Made by a program: the position numbers and the translations under genes. The notes under the pieces were generated by a model that saw nothing but the letters and a program-made list of their open reading frames with translations, did no database searches and was not told the DNA's origin. From Acidobacteriota bacterium (GTDB taxonomy: Bacteria > Acidobacteriota > Terriglobia > Terriglobales > Acidobacteriaceae), in assembly GCA_028876335.1 (NCBI GenBank), contig JAGWSG010000233.1, positions 1 through 40,036 of the forward strand: a stretch of 40,036 bases of DNA. The letters are read 5' to 3'. Shown here one piece after another: positions 25,680 to 38,045 of this stretch. The stretch's first letter is position 1. Every line of letters begins with the position of its first letter.

Positions 25680-26639
25680 ATGCCAAACAAAATCGCATTT
25701 CTCTTCCCCGGGCAGGGCTCGCAAACCGTAGGCATGGGCCGCGAACTCGCTGAGCGTTTTCCTATCGCCAAGCAGACCTTTGCAGAAGCTGATGAAGCTT
25801 GCGGATTTGCTCTCTCAAAACTTTGCTTTGAAGGACCGGAAGACGCGCTGAAGCTTACCGAGAATACGCAGCCGGCCATTCTTACGGTCAGCGTTGCGGC
25901 ACATCGCGTGCTGGCTGAGCACGGTATTCAGCCCGTGCTTGCCGCCGGCCACTCGCTCGGTGAGTGGTCCGCACACGTGGCCGCTTGCACGCTGCAGTTT
26001 GCCGATGCGGTGCGCGCCGTGAAAGCGCGTGGAGCAGCTATGCAGCAGGCGGTTCCCGCCGGACAAGGCGGCATGGCTGCCATTCTGTCGCTGGACGCCG
26101 CGCAAGTGGCCGAGGCCTGTGCTGAAGCCGCCGCGGAGACCGGCCTGACGGTTGCGGCTGCCAATCTGAACTCGCCCGGCCAGACAGTCATCTCCGGTGC
26201 ACTTGCCGCCGTGGAAAAAGCCAACGCGATTGCAAAAGCAAAAGGCGCGCGGCGCGCGGTCATGCTCCCTGTGAGCGCCCCCTTCCACTGCGCGCTCATG
26301 CAGCCGGCGCAGGAGGAAGTGGCGCGCGTTCTGGCGGCGCTGACACTTGCCGAGCCTTCCATTCCCGTGGCAGCCAACGTGAGCGGCGCACTCGTCACCA
26401 CCGCCACGGACGCACAGGATGCGCTCACGCGCCAGGTAACCGGCACCGTGCGCTGGGTGGAATGCATGCAGGCGCTGATCGCAGCCGGCGCGGATCTGTT
26501 TATCGAAGTTGGGCCGGGGAAAGTGCTTTGCGGACTGCTGCGTCAGATCGATTCTGAACAAAAGGCGCTCAATGTTGAGGACGCTGCAAGCCTGGAGAAG
26601 ACACTGGCGGAGATCGTCGGCGGCACCCCCGCGGCCTGA
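25680..26639 (+). CDS. fabD: Malonyl-CoA:ACP transacylase
   Basis: Loads malonyl groups onto acyl carrier protein for type II fatty acid synthesis. It is 319 aa, typical length. The N-terminal signature is IAFLFPGQGSQTVGMG. The nucleophile is Ser92 in GHSLGEWSAHVAA, with Trp where Tyr is usual. The catalytic His203 is in SAPFHCALM. Further family motifs are NLNSPGQTVISG and FIEVGPGKVL. Other fab genes (fabH, fabG, acpP) are not adjacent, so it is a stand-alone copy. The gene is followed by a 492-bp AT-rich non-coding stretch and a convergent small membrane protein gene. Confidence 0.96.
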   Translation: MPNKIAFLFPGQGSQTVGMGRELAERFPIAKQTFAEADEACGFALSKLCFEGPEDALKLTENTQPAILTVSVAAHRVLAEHGIQPVLAAGHSLGEWSAHVAACTLQFADAVRAVKARGAAMQQAVPAGQGGMAAILSLDAAQVAEACAEAAAETGLTVAAANLNSPGQTVISGALAAVEKANAIAKAKGARRAVMLPVSAPFHCALMQPAQEEVARVLAALTLAEPSIPVAANVSGALVTTATDAQDALTRQVTGTVRWVECMQALIAAGADLFIEVGPGKVLCGLLRQIDSEQKALNVEDAASLEKTLAEIVGGTPAA

Positions 26640-26726
26640 TTTCGCACTCCTACTTTTACCGGATTGGAGCGATGGCATTTGCGGAGACTCCGCCCGCTTC
26701 CTTCGCTCACAGAGAAGAGTCGAAGG

Positions 26727-26777
26727 GCACCATTGCTGTCGTTACGAAAATGTCACAAAATCGCTTCGAAATGGTGC
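26727..26777. repeat. Inverted repeat, 8-bp arms
   Basis: GCACCATT (26727-26734) and AATGGTGC (26770-26777) are perfect reverse complements 35 nt apart, within the AT-rich gap. They could form the base of a stem-loop. Confidence 0.4.
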
Positions 26778-26797
26778 AAAACTGCAGCTTTTCGCAC

Positions 26798-26825
26798 CAA
26801 AATCGACCAATTTCGTACGATTTTG
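26798..26825. repeat. Inverted repeat, 8-bp arms
   Basis: CAAAATCG (26798-26805) and CGATTTTG (26818-26825) are perfect reverse complements with a 12-nt loop. AAAATCG also appears in direct orientation at 26757-26763. The arm ends in TTTTG, so on the plus strand it could act as a late terminator for fabD. Confidence 0.4.
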
Positions 26826-27131
26826 ACCCCTAATTCTATGGGCCTTGGCGAAGGAATTGCGTTTCGAAATCCATCTAAGTAATTTTTAATGAATTATTTA
26901 ACCTATTTCCCTCTATCCGCAAAATTGCCTAAATCTTGTAGCACCTCAAGAGAGGGGGGTGGGGTGCTCCCCGGTTCAAGCCGATTCTTGAGTCTGCAAA
27001 TTAGCAGGTCAGCGAGTTCTGGTCGCATCGGGCGGAGTTATTCACAACCATTATGCGCCGAAGCGGAGTATTGATCGGCAAACTGCGTCGCGGGGCACGC
27101 ATCACCCGCACCTGGCGGCGCAGGAGTTGCA

Positions 27132-27632
27132 CTAATCGCCCAGATAGAGCTCCACCGGTGAAAAGCCCAGCGTGTGGTCATGGGGATCGTAGGCGAGCGT
27201 CATGTTCTCAGTCTTCACGTTATTGAAGCGAATCCCGATCAGCAGCACATTCCCTGAAACCTTGGCGGCCACAATCTTATAGCTGTGAATCGCACCGAAT
27301 TCATTGCCCTGTCCGTTTGGTGACCAATCCTGCTCGAATTTCTGGAATGGATACGAGGCATCTTTATTCGGATGCTGCTCCCAGTTCGGGTCATGGATGA
27401 AAATGCCGTACGCCTTCTTCAGGTCGTTGTGCTCTACGGCCGTCATGAACTGCCTGGTAACAGCGCGACCACGAATATGTGTCCACCAATTCCAGGGAAA
27501 GTCCACGGGCATGCCCGCCCACAGCCACCCACCGATAAACAGTACGCAAATCAAGCCGGCAGTTCCGTAAATGATCAAGCTCTTCTTGCGCTCGCGCGCT
27601 TCGTTATACGCCGGTGCATCCATCAAGCTCAT
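27132..27632 (-). CDS. Small single-pass membrane protein, unknown function
   Basis: 166 aa. About 19 polar N-terminal residues (EARERKK) precede one membrane helix (about 20-42). A soluble domain of ~120 residues follows, probably outside the cytoplasm. That domain (TRQFMTAVEHNDLKKAYGIF, then a beta-rich end) has the helix-then-sheet order of NTF2/DUF4878-like folds, but this is only a guess. No catalytic motif is visible. GAGGG 8 nt before ATG 27632 supports this start; ATG 27623 is the alternative. The gene lies 114 nt behind ddl on the same strand and may be read from the same transcript. Confidence 0.7.
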   Translation of the reverse strand: MSLMDAPAYNEARERKKSLIIYGTAGLICVLFIGGWLWAGMPVDFPWNWWTHIRGRAVTRQFMTAVEHNDLKKAYGIFIHDPNWEQHPNKDASYPFQKFEQDWSPNGQGNEFGAIHSYKIVAAKVSGNVLLIGIRFNNVKTENMTLAYDPHDHTLGFSPVELYLGD

Positions 27633-27746
27633 CGCAATTTGCCCTCAATCTGTAGGATACGGCAATCGTCCATCAAGCTGTGTGGCAGAAATCCCCACAA
27701 GAAATTAGACACCGCACAATAGTAAGCTGTTCCCTCCGATGCCTGG

Positions 27747-28916
27747 CTACTCGCCATAGCTGTAGCTATTGCGTTCCTTCTCCCCCTGCCGCTCCAGCGC
27801 CAGCTCAATCAGCTTCGTAATGAGGTCTTTATAGCTAAGGCCTGTCGCCTCCCAGAGCTTGGGGTACATGCTGATCTGGGTAAAGCCTGGCAACGTGTTC
27901 ACCTCATTCAGGTAAATACGCCGTTTGCCGCCCGGCTCCATCAAAAAGTCCACGCGCGCCAGTCCGGCCAGATCGCATGCCTTAAAGGCTTCCACAGCCA
28001 TCGTGCGAATCTTCTTGGCTTCGGTTTTGGTAAGTTTGGCGGGGATCACCGGTACGGAACCTTCGCAAAGATACTTGGCCTCGTAGTCGTAGAACTCTTT
28101 GCCGGGAATAATCTCACCCACGACGCTAGCCTTTGGATCGTCGTTCCCCAGCACGGCAACCTCCAGCTCGCGCGCTTTGCCCTTCTTGCCGCCAACGCCT
28201 TCCTCAATCACAATTTTGCGGTCGTATTTAGAGGCCAAGGTGAGCGCCGGGGCCAGTTCTTTGCGGTCATGCGCTTTGCTGATGCCGACCGATGAACCAA
28301 GATTTGCCGGCTTCACAAACACCGGGTACTTCAATTTTGACTCGATTTTTGCAATGGATTTCTTCGGCGACTTTTCCCACTCCGAGCGCAGCAGCGTCAC
28401 ATGTTTCACAATCGGCAACCCCGACTGCGCAAACATACGCTTCATTGCGTCCTTGTCCATGCCGACCGCAGAACCCAGTACGCCTGATCCCACATAAGCG
28501 ATGCCTGCCAGTTCAAACAATCCCTGGATGGTACCGTCTTCGCCGAAGGTTCCGTGCAGCACCGGAAAGACAACATCGAGAGCCGTGCCACCCGCAGCCT
28601 TCGCAGGCTCAGGCGCCATCAGCGTGGGAATCCCCTCATGCAGCAGCTTTGCTCCGGGCGTGGAGCGCGGGTCACCGGCGCGCAGGTTCACTTCGGCTGC
28701 AGCAGAAGCAGCAATCTCCAGCCTGCCGTTACCGCTGAGCAGATCGTCTGCTGCTCCTGCCGCAAGCCAACGGCCTTCTTTGGTGATGCCAATTGGCACC
28801 ACATCGAACTTCGAACGATCGAACGCTTTCAAAATCGACGCAGCCGACAGAAGCGAAACCTCATGCTCGCCGCTTCGGCCACCAAATAAAATGCCTACGC
28901 GCAACTTCTTTGCCAT
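27747..28916 (-). CDS. ddl: D-alanine-D-alanine ligase
   Basis: ATP-grasp enzyme that makes the D-Ala-D-Ala dipeptide for peptidoglycan. At 389 aa it matches the longer DdlA/VanA-like form rather than the ~306-aa DdlB. Motifs: VGILFGGRSGEHEVSLLSA at the start, VLHGTFGEDGTIQG, FVKPANLGSSVGISK, FYDYEAKY (the Tyr in the omega loop typical of D-Ala rather than D-lactate ligases), and LNEVNTLPGFTQISMYPKLW. The stretch of ~30 residues after LLSGNGRLEI is an extra loop. The sequence gives no sign of vancomycin-resistance specificity. It follows the arginase gene by 85 nt and precedes a small membrane protein gene, all on the minus strand. No clear Shine-Dalgarno. Confidence 0.95.
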   Translation of the reverse strand: MAKKLRVGILFGGRSGEHEVSLLSAASILKAFDRSKFDVVPIGITKEGRWLAAGAADDLLSGNGRLEIAASAAAEVNLRAGDPRSTPGAKLLHEGIPTLMAPEPAKAAGGTALDVVFPVLHGTFGEDGTIQGLFELAGIAYVGSGVLGSAVGMDKDAMKRMFAQSGLPIVKHVTLLRSEWEKSPKKSIAKIESKLKYPVFVKPANLGSSVGISKAHDRKELAPALTLASKYDRKIVIEEGVGGKKGKARELEVAVLGNDDPKASVVGEIIPGKEFYDYEAKYLCEGSVPVIPAKLTKTEAKKIRTMAVEAFKACDLAGLARVDFLMEPGGKRRIYLNEVNTLPGFTQISMYPKLWEATGLSYKDLITKLIELALERQGEKERNSYSYGE

Positions 28917-29001
28917 ATCTCTATTTCATCATTGTCAGGCGCAGATTCCATGCACAGGCATCGACATCGGCACTGGTCGCAGTTCCCCGTTCACCAGCCG
29001 G

Positions 29002-29976
29002 CTACAGAATCTTCTTTCCGAATGCCGAGCAGGCCAGTTCCACCGCCAGGTCGGCTGTGCGGTTATGCTCATCGATGACCGGGTTCACCTCAACAATTTC
29101 AAGGCTCAACATTTTGCCGCTGTCAGCCACAATTTCCATGGCGAGGTGCGCTTCGCGGTACGTGGCTCCTCCGCGTACTGGCGTACCCACGCCAGGCGCA
29201 TCCTCCGGGTCGATCCAGTCCATGTCAAGTGAGACGTGGAAACCCGCCGTCCCATCGCTTGCTGCGCGTACTGCCTCTTCCATCACCACGCGAAGACCGC
29301 GCTCGTCGATATCCCGCATGGTGTACACGTGAATGCCCGATTTGCGGATGTTCTCGCGTTCTGCCGTATCAATGTCACGCACACCGATAAGCACGGCGTT
29401 TTTCGGTTCAACCTTCGGCTCGAAGTTGAAGATACTGCTCAACCGTCTAGGCCCCATGCCCAAGAGCGCCGCCAGGGGCATGCCGTGCACATTGCCCGAG
29501 GGCGAGGTCTCGGGTGTGTTGATATCCGAGTGTGCATCCATCCATAGCAGTCCAATCTTCTGGTCTTTCCGCCGGTAAAACTCCGCAACTCCGCTCACTG
29601 AACCCGCTGCCATGGAATGATCTCCACCAAGAACGAGTGGAGTTTGGTCGTCTTCCAACGCCTTCACCACAGCTTCGGCGGTGCGCGTGCAGGTTTCAGA
29701 GATTGGCTTCAAAAAGCGGGCGTTTTCCTCGCCTGACTTCTGTGTTTCTGCGATTTCGACGCGCACGTTGCCCGCATCTTTCACCTCGTGCCCAAGTGCC
29801 TCCAGCCGCGGCTCCAAACCTGCCACGCGCATGGCCGACGGGCCCATGTCCACGCCACGGCGGCTTGCGCCCATGTCCAAAGGCACCCCCAACACCCGAA
29901 TATGCCGCACTGGCTGCGCCTGATTGCCTGTAATTGCCCCTGCTGCCCTGCTTGCTCGTAATTCTGCTGTACTCAT
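29002..29976 (-). CDS. rocF: Arginase
   Basis: Hydrolyses L-arginine to ornithine and urea with a binuclear manganese centre. The start at ATG 29976 is chosen because GGAGAG lies about 6 nt upstream; a frame back to 30048 would add an unlikely 24 residues. From 29976 it is 324 aa. Metal ligands match human arginase in order: His120 in LGGDHS, Asp147, His149 and Asp151 in DAHSDINTP, Asp251 and Asp253 in SLDMDWIDP. TSPSGNVHGMPLAALLG is the arginase version of the substrate loop, arguing against agmatinase. LEIVEVNPVID closes the fold. No other arginine catabolic gene is adjacent. A TTGACA -35 with 17-bp spacing precedes it. Confidence 0.93.
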   Translation of the reverse strand: MSTAELRASRAAGAITGNQAQPVRHIRVLGVPLDMGASRRGVDMGPSAMRVAGLEPRLEALGHEVKDAGNVRVEIAETQKSGEENARFLKPISETCTRTAEAVVKALEDDQTPLVLGGDHSMAAGSVSGVAEFYRRKDQKIGLLWMDAHSDINTPETSPSGNVHGMPLAALLGMGPRRLSSIFNFEPKVEPKNAVLIGVRDIDTAERENIRKSGIHVYTMRDIDERGLRVVMEEAVRAASDGTAGFHVSLDMDWIDPEDAPGVGTPVRGGATYREAHLAMEIVADSGKMLSLEIVEVNPVIDEHNRTADLAVELACSAFGKKIL

Positions 29977-30031
29977 ACAAATCTCTCCATCCCAGCCAAA
30001 TCCAACCACTTTAGTGAAGGCCAACCCGGCC

Positions 30032-30060
30032 AATCCATCATCCTGCACTCATGCTGTCAA
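30032..30060 (-). promoter_or_regulatory. Possible arginase promoter
   Basis: On the minus strand a perfect TTGACA (30055-30060) is followed after 17 bp by TGGATT (30032-30037), a poor -10. The spacing is good but the -10 is weak. It lies in the ~280-bp divergent gap with the GGDEF gene, where nothing else is recognisable. Confidence 0.3.
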
Positions 30061-30256
30061 GTGGGTGAGTTACGTTGGGTCATTCTCCTACATGACTCTG
30101 GTTCGTAACGCTGGCCCAAAAGAGGTATTAAACCAATTTTCATTCAGGTTAAGATTTTAAATAGACAAACGGGGGGGCAGTGTCGCTCGCGTATCCGCTT
30201 AATGGAGAGCAACTTAGCGGTGCACGGACCGGCTGACGGCAAGAAAGGCTCTGGGA

Positions 30257-32632
30257 ATGGATTTGAAAGGAAGGACCATGCTGCAAAAGTGGAGCAGTAT
30301 GGCACTACTTCCAGCAGGCGGAGTATACCTCTGCCTTTTGCTCAGCATGGCGTGTCTGCCAATGCTTGGACAGTCTGCGCCCCAGGCACTCACTTCTCTT
30401 CGCGACATTCGAAACCTGAGCGACTCCCAGGCGGCCAACGCAATCCCCGTAGATTTTCAGGCGACGGTAACCTACTACCGTTCCTACGAAAAGACGCTCT
30501 TTGTACAGGATGGAGCCTACGGCATTCAGGTACTGCCAAGTGATGAACCTCCCCTTTCCGCAGGGGATCGTGTACAAATTCAAGGCGTAACGCGCAAAGG
30601 CCATCGTCCCGCAATCGAAAGCACAAGCATTAAGGTCATCGGTCACGGTGCACTTCCGGCTCCTGTGCCCGCGACGATTGATGAATTAGCCGACAGGACA
30701 TATGACGCGCGTCTGGTCACAGTATTTGCCACTGTTTCAAGCGCCGATACAGTAACCACTTCTGGCGTTCGCAGCACTCTACTGCAACTGCATACTGAGG
30801 GCGGCAACATTGACGCGCTTGTCGATACGGACAACAACCTACTGCTGCACAATCTCCTCGACGCACAAGTCGCTGTGACCGGTGTGGACTCAGGCCGTGA
30901 CGATGAAAAGATTCAACAGGCGGGGCTTCTTCTCCACGTGAGCTCAATGTCCGATGTGAAGGTCGTGGCAGCGGCTTCAGCCGATCCGTGGTCATTGCCG
31001 GTTACACCGATGGATGAGACGATCAGCGCCTACCACGTAAAGAACTTTACCCATCGCATTCGCGTACATGGCACCGTTACTTATTTTGAACCAGGAGCAG
31101 CAGCTGTGCTCCAGAATGGGACGCAATCCCTCTGGATCAATACACTCTCCACCAATCCGATCCCGATCGGCGAAACTGCGGATGCCATTGGGTTCCCTGA
31201 CATCAACAATGGAATGCTGTCACTTTCGAGTGCTCAGATTCGCGATGCCGGCGTGAGTGCACCTGTAACGCCCACGATGACTTCGTACGATCAGCTTGCC
31301 TCTGGCAAGCACCTTTTCGAACTTGTGATGATTGAGGGTAAAGTTGTGGCACAAGTGCGCGGGGTGGACAAAGATGAATACGTACTGTCCTCCAATGGCA
31401 ACTTGTTTTCGGCCATCTTTCGTTACGCCAACATCGCAGGCGGTTCCGGGGCTTCCAGCCTTAAAGACCTGGCCGAGGGTGCAACTGTCAAGGTTACAGG
31501 CATTTGTATTCTCAACTCTCCCAACACATACGACAAAAATTCTTCATTTAGTATTCTGCTGCGCACGCCCGACGACATAAACGTTGTCGGCAAGCCACCT
31601 CTGCTCTCCATCAACAACCTTTCTCGACTGGTGACTCTGCTCATTGTGGTGGTACTGGGCGTTGCGCTCTGGGGCACCATGCTGCGCCGCAGAGTGCATC
31701 AGCAAACCGTAGCCATCACTGAGCGTGCGGAGCAGGAAGCATCAGAAGAGCGCCGCAACATGCAGCTGGAGCAGTGGCGCAGCCGCATTCTCGAAGACAT
31801 CAACAGCTCACAGCCGCTGGGCGAGCTGGTTGAAAACATCTGTGCCATGGTTTCGTTCAACCTGCATGGCGCACCCTGCTGGTGTGAAGTAATTGAGGAT
31901 ACCCGCCTGGGCCGCAAACCCGCATCAACTGAGGGCTTGCGTATTCTCAGCCACGAGATCCTTGCACGCTCGGGCGCACCGCTGGGACACATCTACACGG
32001 CATTTGAGCAGAAGCAGCCACCCACGGAAGATGAATCACTTGCCCTGGCCACGGGAGCACGGCTGGCCATGCTGGCCATTGAGACACGGAAGCTCTATTC
32101 CGATCTTCTCTACCGCTCCGAATTTGACTTACTTACTGATGCTTATAATCGCTTCTCGCTGCAGAGGCTCCTCGAACAGCTGATTGAGGAGTCCGATTCA
32201 AAGACCAAGATTTTTGGCCTAATTTATGTGGATCTTGACGACTTCAAACAGATCAACGATGTCTACGGCCACCACGTAGGCGATTTGTATCTGCGAGAAG
32301 TGGCCATGCGCATGCGCCGACAGTTGCGCAGCGATGACATGCTGGCGCGCATCGGCGGGGATGAGTTCGCCGCGCTCGTTCCGGTGGTGCGCAGCCTGGC
32401 ACAGATTGAAGAAATTGCCATGCGCATGGAACGCTGCTTCGACGCACCGTTCAATCTGGAAGGATACAACTTCCGCGGTGGAGCCAGCGTGGGCTATGCG
32501 CTCTATCCGAAAAACGGCACAACAGCCGAAGAACTGCTCAAGGCCGCTGACAGTGCGATGTACGCCACCAAGAATGCGCGGAAGGAAGCGCGCGCTGCCA
32601 CGGTGATCGGCGGAAGCCGGTCAGGCCGGTAA
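30257..32632 (+). CDS. Membrane diguanylate cyclase with OB-repeat periplasmic sensor, GAF-like and GGDEF domains
   Basis: 791 aa from ATG 30257 (AAGG 8 nt upstream); ATG 30278 is also possible. A signal or anchor helix spans about 12-36. The periplasmic region (about 45-450) contains four beta-barrel segments like OB folds: about 63-112, 151-212, 266-315 and 354-418. The first and third share ATVTYY/GTVTYF followed by LFVQDG/AVLQNG. A membrane helix (456-474), a coiled coil (about 478-515) and a GAF-like region (about 515-612) follow. The GGDEF domain (about 620-780) has DLDDFKQIND, the active site RIGGDEF (GGDEF 700-704) and an inhibitory I-site RSDD five residues before. It should make cyclic di-GMP in response to a periplasmic ligand and be product-inhibited. 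No EAL domain. Confidence 0.9.
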   Translation: MDLKGRTMLQKWSSMALLPAGGVYLCLLLSMACLPMLGQSAPQALTSLRDIRNLSDSQAANAIPVDFQATVTYYRSYEKTLFVQDGAYGIQVLPSDEPPLSAGDRVQIQGVTRKGHRPAIESTSIKVIGHGALPAPVPATIDELADRTYDARLVTVFATVSSADTVTTSGVRSTLLQLHTEGGNIDALVDTDNNLLLHNLLDAQVAVTGVDSGRDDEKIQQAGLLLHVSSMSDVKVVAAASADPWSLPVTPMDETISAYHVKNFTHRIRVHGTVTYFEPGAAAVLQNGTQSLWINTLSTNPIPIGETADAIGFPDINNGMLSLSSAQIRDAGVSAPVTPTMTSYDQLASGKHLFELVMIEGKVVAQVRGVDKDEYVLSSNGNLFSAIFRYANIAGGSGASSLKDLAEGATVKVTGICILNSPNTYDKNSSFSILLRTPDDINVVGKPPLLSINNLSRLVTLLIVVVLGVALWGTMLRRRVHQQTVAITERAEQEASEERRNMQLEQWRSRILEDINSSQPLGELVENICAMVSFNLHGAPCWCEVIEDTRLGRKPASTEGLRILSHEILARSGAPLGHIYTAFEQKQPPTEDESLALATGARLAMLAIETRKLYSDLLYRSEFDLLTDAYNRFSLQRLLEQLIEESDSKTKIFGLIYVDLDDFKQINDVYGHHVGDLYLREVAMRMRRQLRSDDMLARIGGDEFAALVPVVRSLAQIEEIAMRMERCFDAPFNLEGYNFRGGASVGYALYPKNGTTAEELLKAADSAMYATKNARKEARAATVIGGSRSGR

Positions 32633-32653
32633 CGTTCAAGTCTTAACGAACGT
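32632..32653. terminator. Small hairpin across the convergent stops of the GGDEF and protease genes
   Basis: ACGTTC (32632-32637) pairs with GAACGT (32648-32653), loop 10 nt, spanning both stops, which are only 10 bp apart. There is no T-run; a weak call. Confidence 0.25.
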
Positions 32654-33689
32654 GCAGCTGCGAAATTTCGACTTTGCCAGATTTGATTTCTGCCTTACGC
32701 CAACTGCTCTTATCGTTGAGGGCAACCCATCGCCGCTCCTCAGCTCGGTAATGCCAATCCTTGTCCAATTGGAAGTAGATCAATTGGCCGCCGGTTTCCA
32801 TGATGTTCAGAATGCTGTTGTCGTGAGAGTTTCGCTCGTCGAAGTCTGTCGATGCACTTTGCCCCATTTCTGAATAGATCTCATTCAGTTCAAAGAGCAT
32901 CGCATTGACCTTGTCATCCATCTCATGGGCGTTCAATCCAATGCGCTTTGCCTCTCGCAGTGTGATGGGATAACTATGTGACGGGTATTCGGAATTTAAC
33001 TTACCGCTTATCTCGCTAGCTTTGCTTCGATCCTCCAGATGATAGGAGAGAATCTCTTCGCAAATACGCGTAGAGAGAGCGCTGGATCGATCAACTGCTC
33101 CAATAGCCAGAGGATGTACGTACGGATAGAGCGCTTCATACGGATTTCCTCCAACCCCTTTAGAGTGCTCTGTCCAAAGACGGATGACTCTCAGTAGCTC
33201 ATCATTGCTCACGCTTACACGGTCATTGTCCCGGTCGATAGGAGAGAGATCGTGAGTGAGTGAGGTATCCACTGCAGATAAGTGAGCCAGGGGTCCCATA
33301 AAGATTTGATCCGCACCTAGTGCAAGCATAGTTGCTGCAGACTGGCATTCGAGAGGCGCCAAGACGGTGAGGTGCTTCACGTTTCGACGCAGTAGATTAA
33401 CCATGCGCAGCGCGGCCTGCGGCGACCCACCATCAGATTTAATGAAAACTGTAAGCCGCTCCAGCTTGCCCGATTTACGTAAGAGCGCATAGAGACCCAC
33501 CACATCGTTGTGGCAGATTGACCCTTTGGTCGAGTTCCAGTAAGTTAGCACGGGCTCACCCAAGGTTGCAGAAAGCTTCTTGATTACCACCTGAGTTTTC
33601 TTCATCAGAACAGGAGGCATTGTTGCCGTGTTCGATTTGCCGTTCCTTTGCAGCCTCTTCTTTCCAGCACTCACCTGCTTTGCAGGCAT
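32643..33689 (-). CDS. SDH/SppA-ClpP-like serine protease homologue
   Basis: 348 aa without a signal peptide or membrane helix. The N-terminal ~30 residues are Lys/Arg-rich. The ClpP/crotonase-like fold is suggested by VFIKSDGGSPQAALRMVNLL (about 81-100, GG as the oxyanion turn). APLECQSAATMLALGADQIFMGPLAHLSAVD (about 111-141) follows, with Ser117 in the place of the nucleophile. It matches the pattern of the serine dehydrogenase-proteinase (SDH) family, related to SppA, except that the usual LGPID reads LSAVD. The C-terminal ~150 residues are not recognised. Base composition is lower than its neighbours: three 60-base lines gave 45, 47 and 52% GC, against 65% in one rpoC line. It may be a later arrival between the cyclase gene and the rpoBC operon. 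Starts at residues 24 and 29 are also possible. Confidence 0.65.
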   Translation of the reverse strand: MPAKQVSAGKKRLQRNGKSNTATMPPVLMKKTQVVIKKLSATLGEPVLTYWNSTKGSICHNDVVGLYALLRKSGKLERLTVFIKSDGGSPQAALRMVNLLRRNVKHLTVLAPLECQSAATMLALGADQIFMGPLAHLSAVDTSLTHDLSPIDRDNDRVSVSNDELLRVIRLWTEHSKGVGGNPYEALYPYVHPLAIGAVDRSSALSTRICEEILSYHLEDRSKASEISGKLNSEYPSHSYPITLREAKRIGLNAHEMDDKVNAMLFELNEIYSEMGQSASTDFDERNSHDNSILNIMETGGQLIYFQLDKDWHYRAEERRWVALNDKSSWRKAEIKSGKVEISQLHVR

Positions 33690-33732
33690 ATCTAGATAGT
33701 GGCTCCATTCCGTGAATTTAACTCACATGAAA

Positions 33733-33758
33733 AAGGGTCCGGTAGAAACCGGACCCTT
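33733..33758 (-). terminator. Intrinsic terminator of the rpoBC operon
   Basis: An 11-bp perfect stem with an AGAA/TTCT tetraloop contains GGGTCCGGT and ACCGGACCC. On the minus strand it runs into a T5 stretch, 50 nt after the rpoC stop and 44 nt before the protease start. A classic Rho-independent terminator that isolates the protease gene from rpoC. Confidence 0.88.
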
Positions 33759-33807
33759 GAAGTTTAATGCAATTGACTAAGACTCGGCGTCGCCGCACAG
33801 CAGGTGC

Positions 33808-37998
<4,191 letters not shown>

Positions 37999-38004
37999 GG
38001 CGAC

Positions 38005-38011
38005 CCTCCTT
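38005..38011 (-). promoter_or_regulatory. Strong Shine-Dalgarno for the TTG start of rpoC
   Basis: AAGGAGG lies 6 nt before TTG 37998 on the minus strand. It confirms the TTG start; no ATG or GTG is nearby in frame. Confidence 0.8.
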
Positions 38012-38045
38012 GGCGGGCCTTTTCTGGCAACGCGCCGCGGCTTTT

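Larger units (their letters stand above)
26640..27131. other. AT-rich non-coding gap between fabD and the small membrane protein gene
   Basis: About 490 bases without a supportable gene. Composition departs sharply from the surroundings: the 60 bases from 26881 hold 16 G/C (27%). It contains two inverted repeats (listed separately), a G-rich tract followed by GGGGTGCTCCCC at about 26953-26971, and one TTATTCACA resembling a DnaA box. The last ~90 bases return to high GC. It may be an intergenic repeat, a structured RNA, or the remains of a mobile element; nothing in it decides. Confidence 0.6.

Noticed and set aside
25815..26678. 287-aa minus-strand frame across fabD
   Set aside because: fabD is certain; the frame is rich in Arg, His and Cys as in shadow translations.
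27037..27045. TTATTCACA, resembling a DnaA box
   Set aside because: A single site without clustered boxes, dnaA, dnaN or an AT-rich unwinding repeat beside it; not evidence of an origin.
26889..27074. 61-aa open frame in the AT-rich gap
   Set aside because: No Shine-Dalgarno, no recognisable motif, and low-complexity Ser/Arg content; treated as non-coding.
30200..30256. Possible c-di-GMP (GEMM) riboswitch before the GGDEF gene
   Set aside because: Some purine-rich bits look similar (GGCAAGAAAGGC), but the conserved core and paired P1b/P2 elements cannot be drawn.
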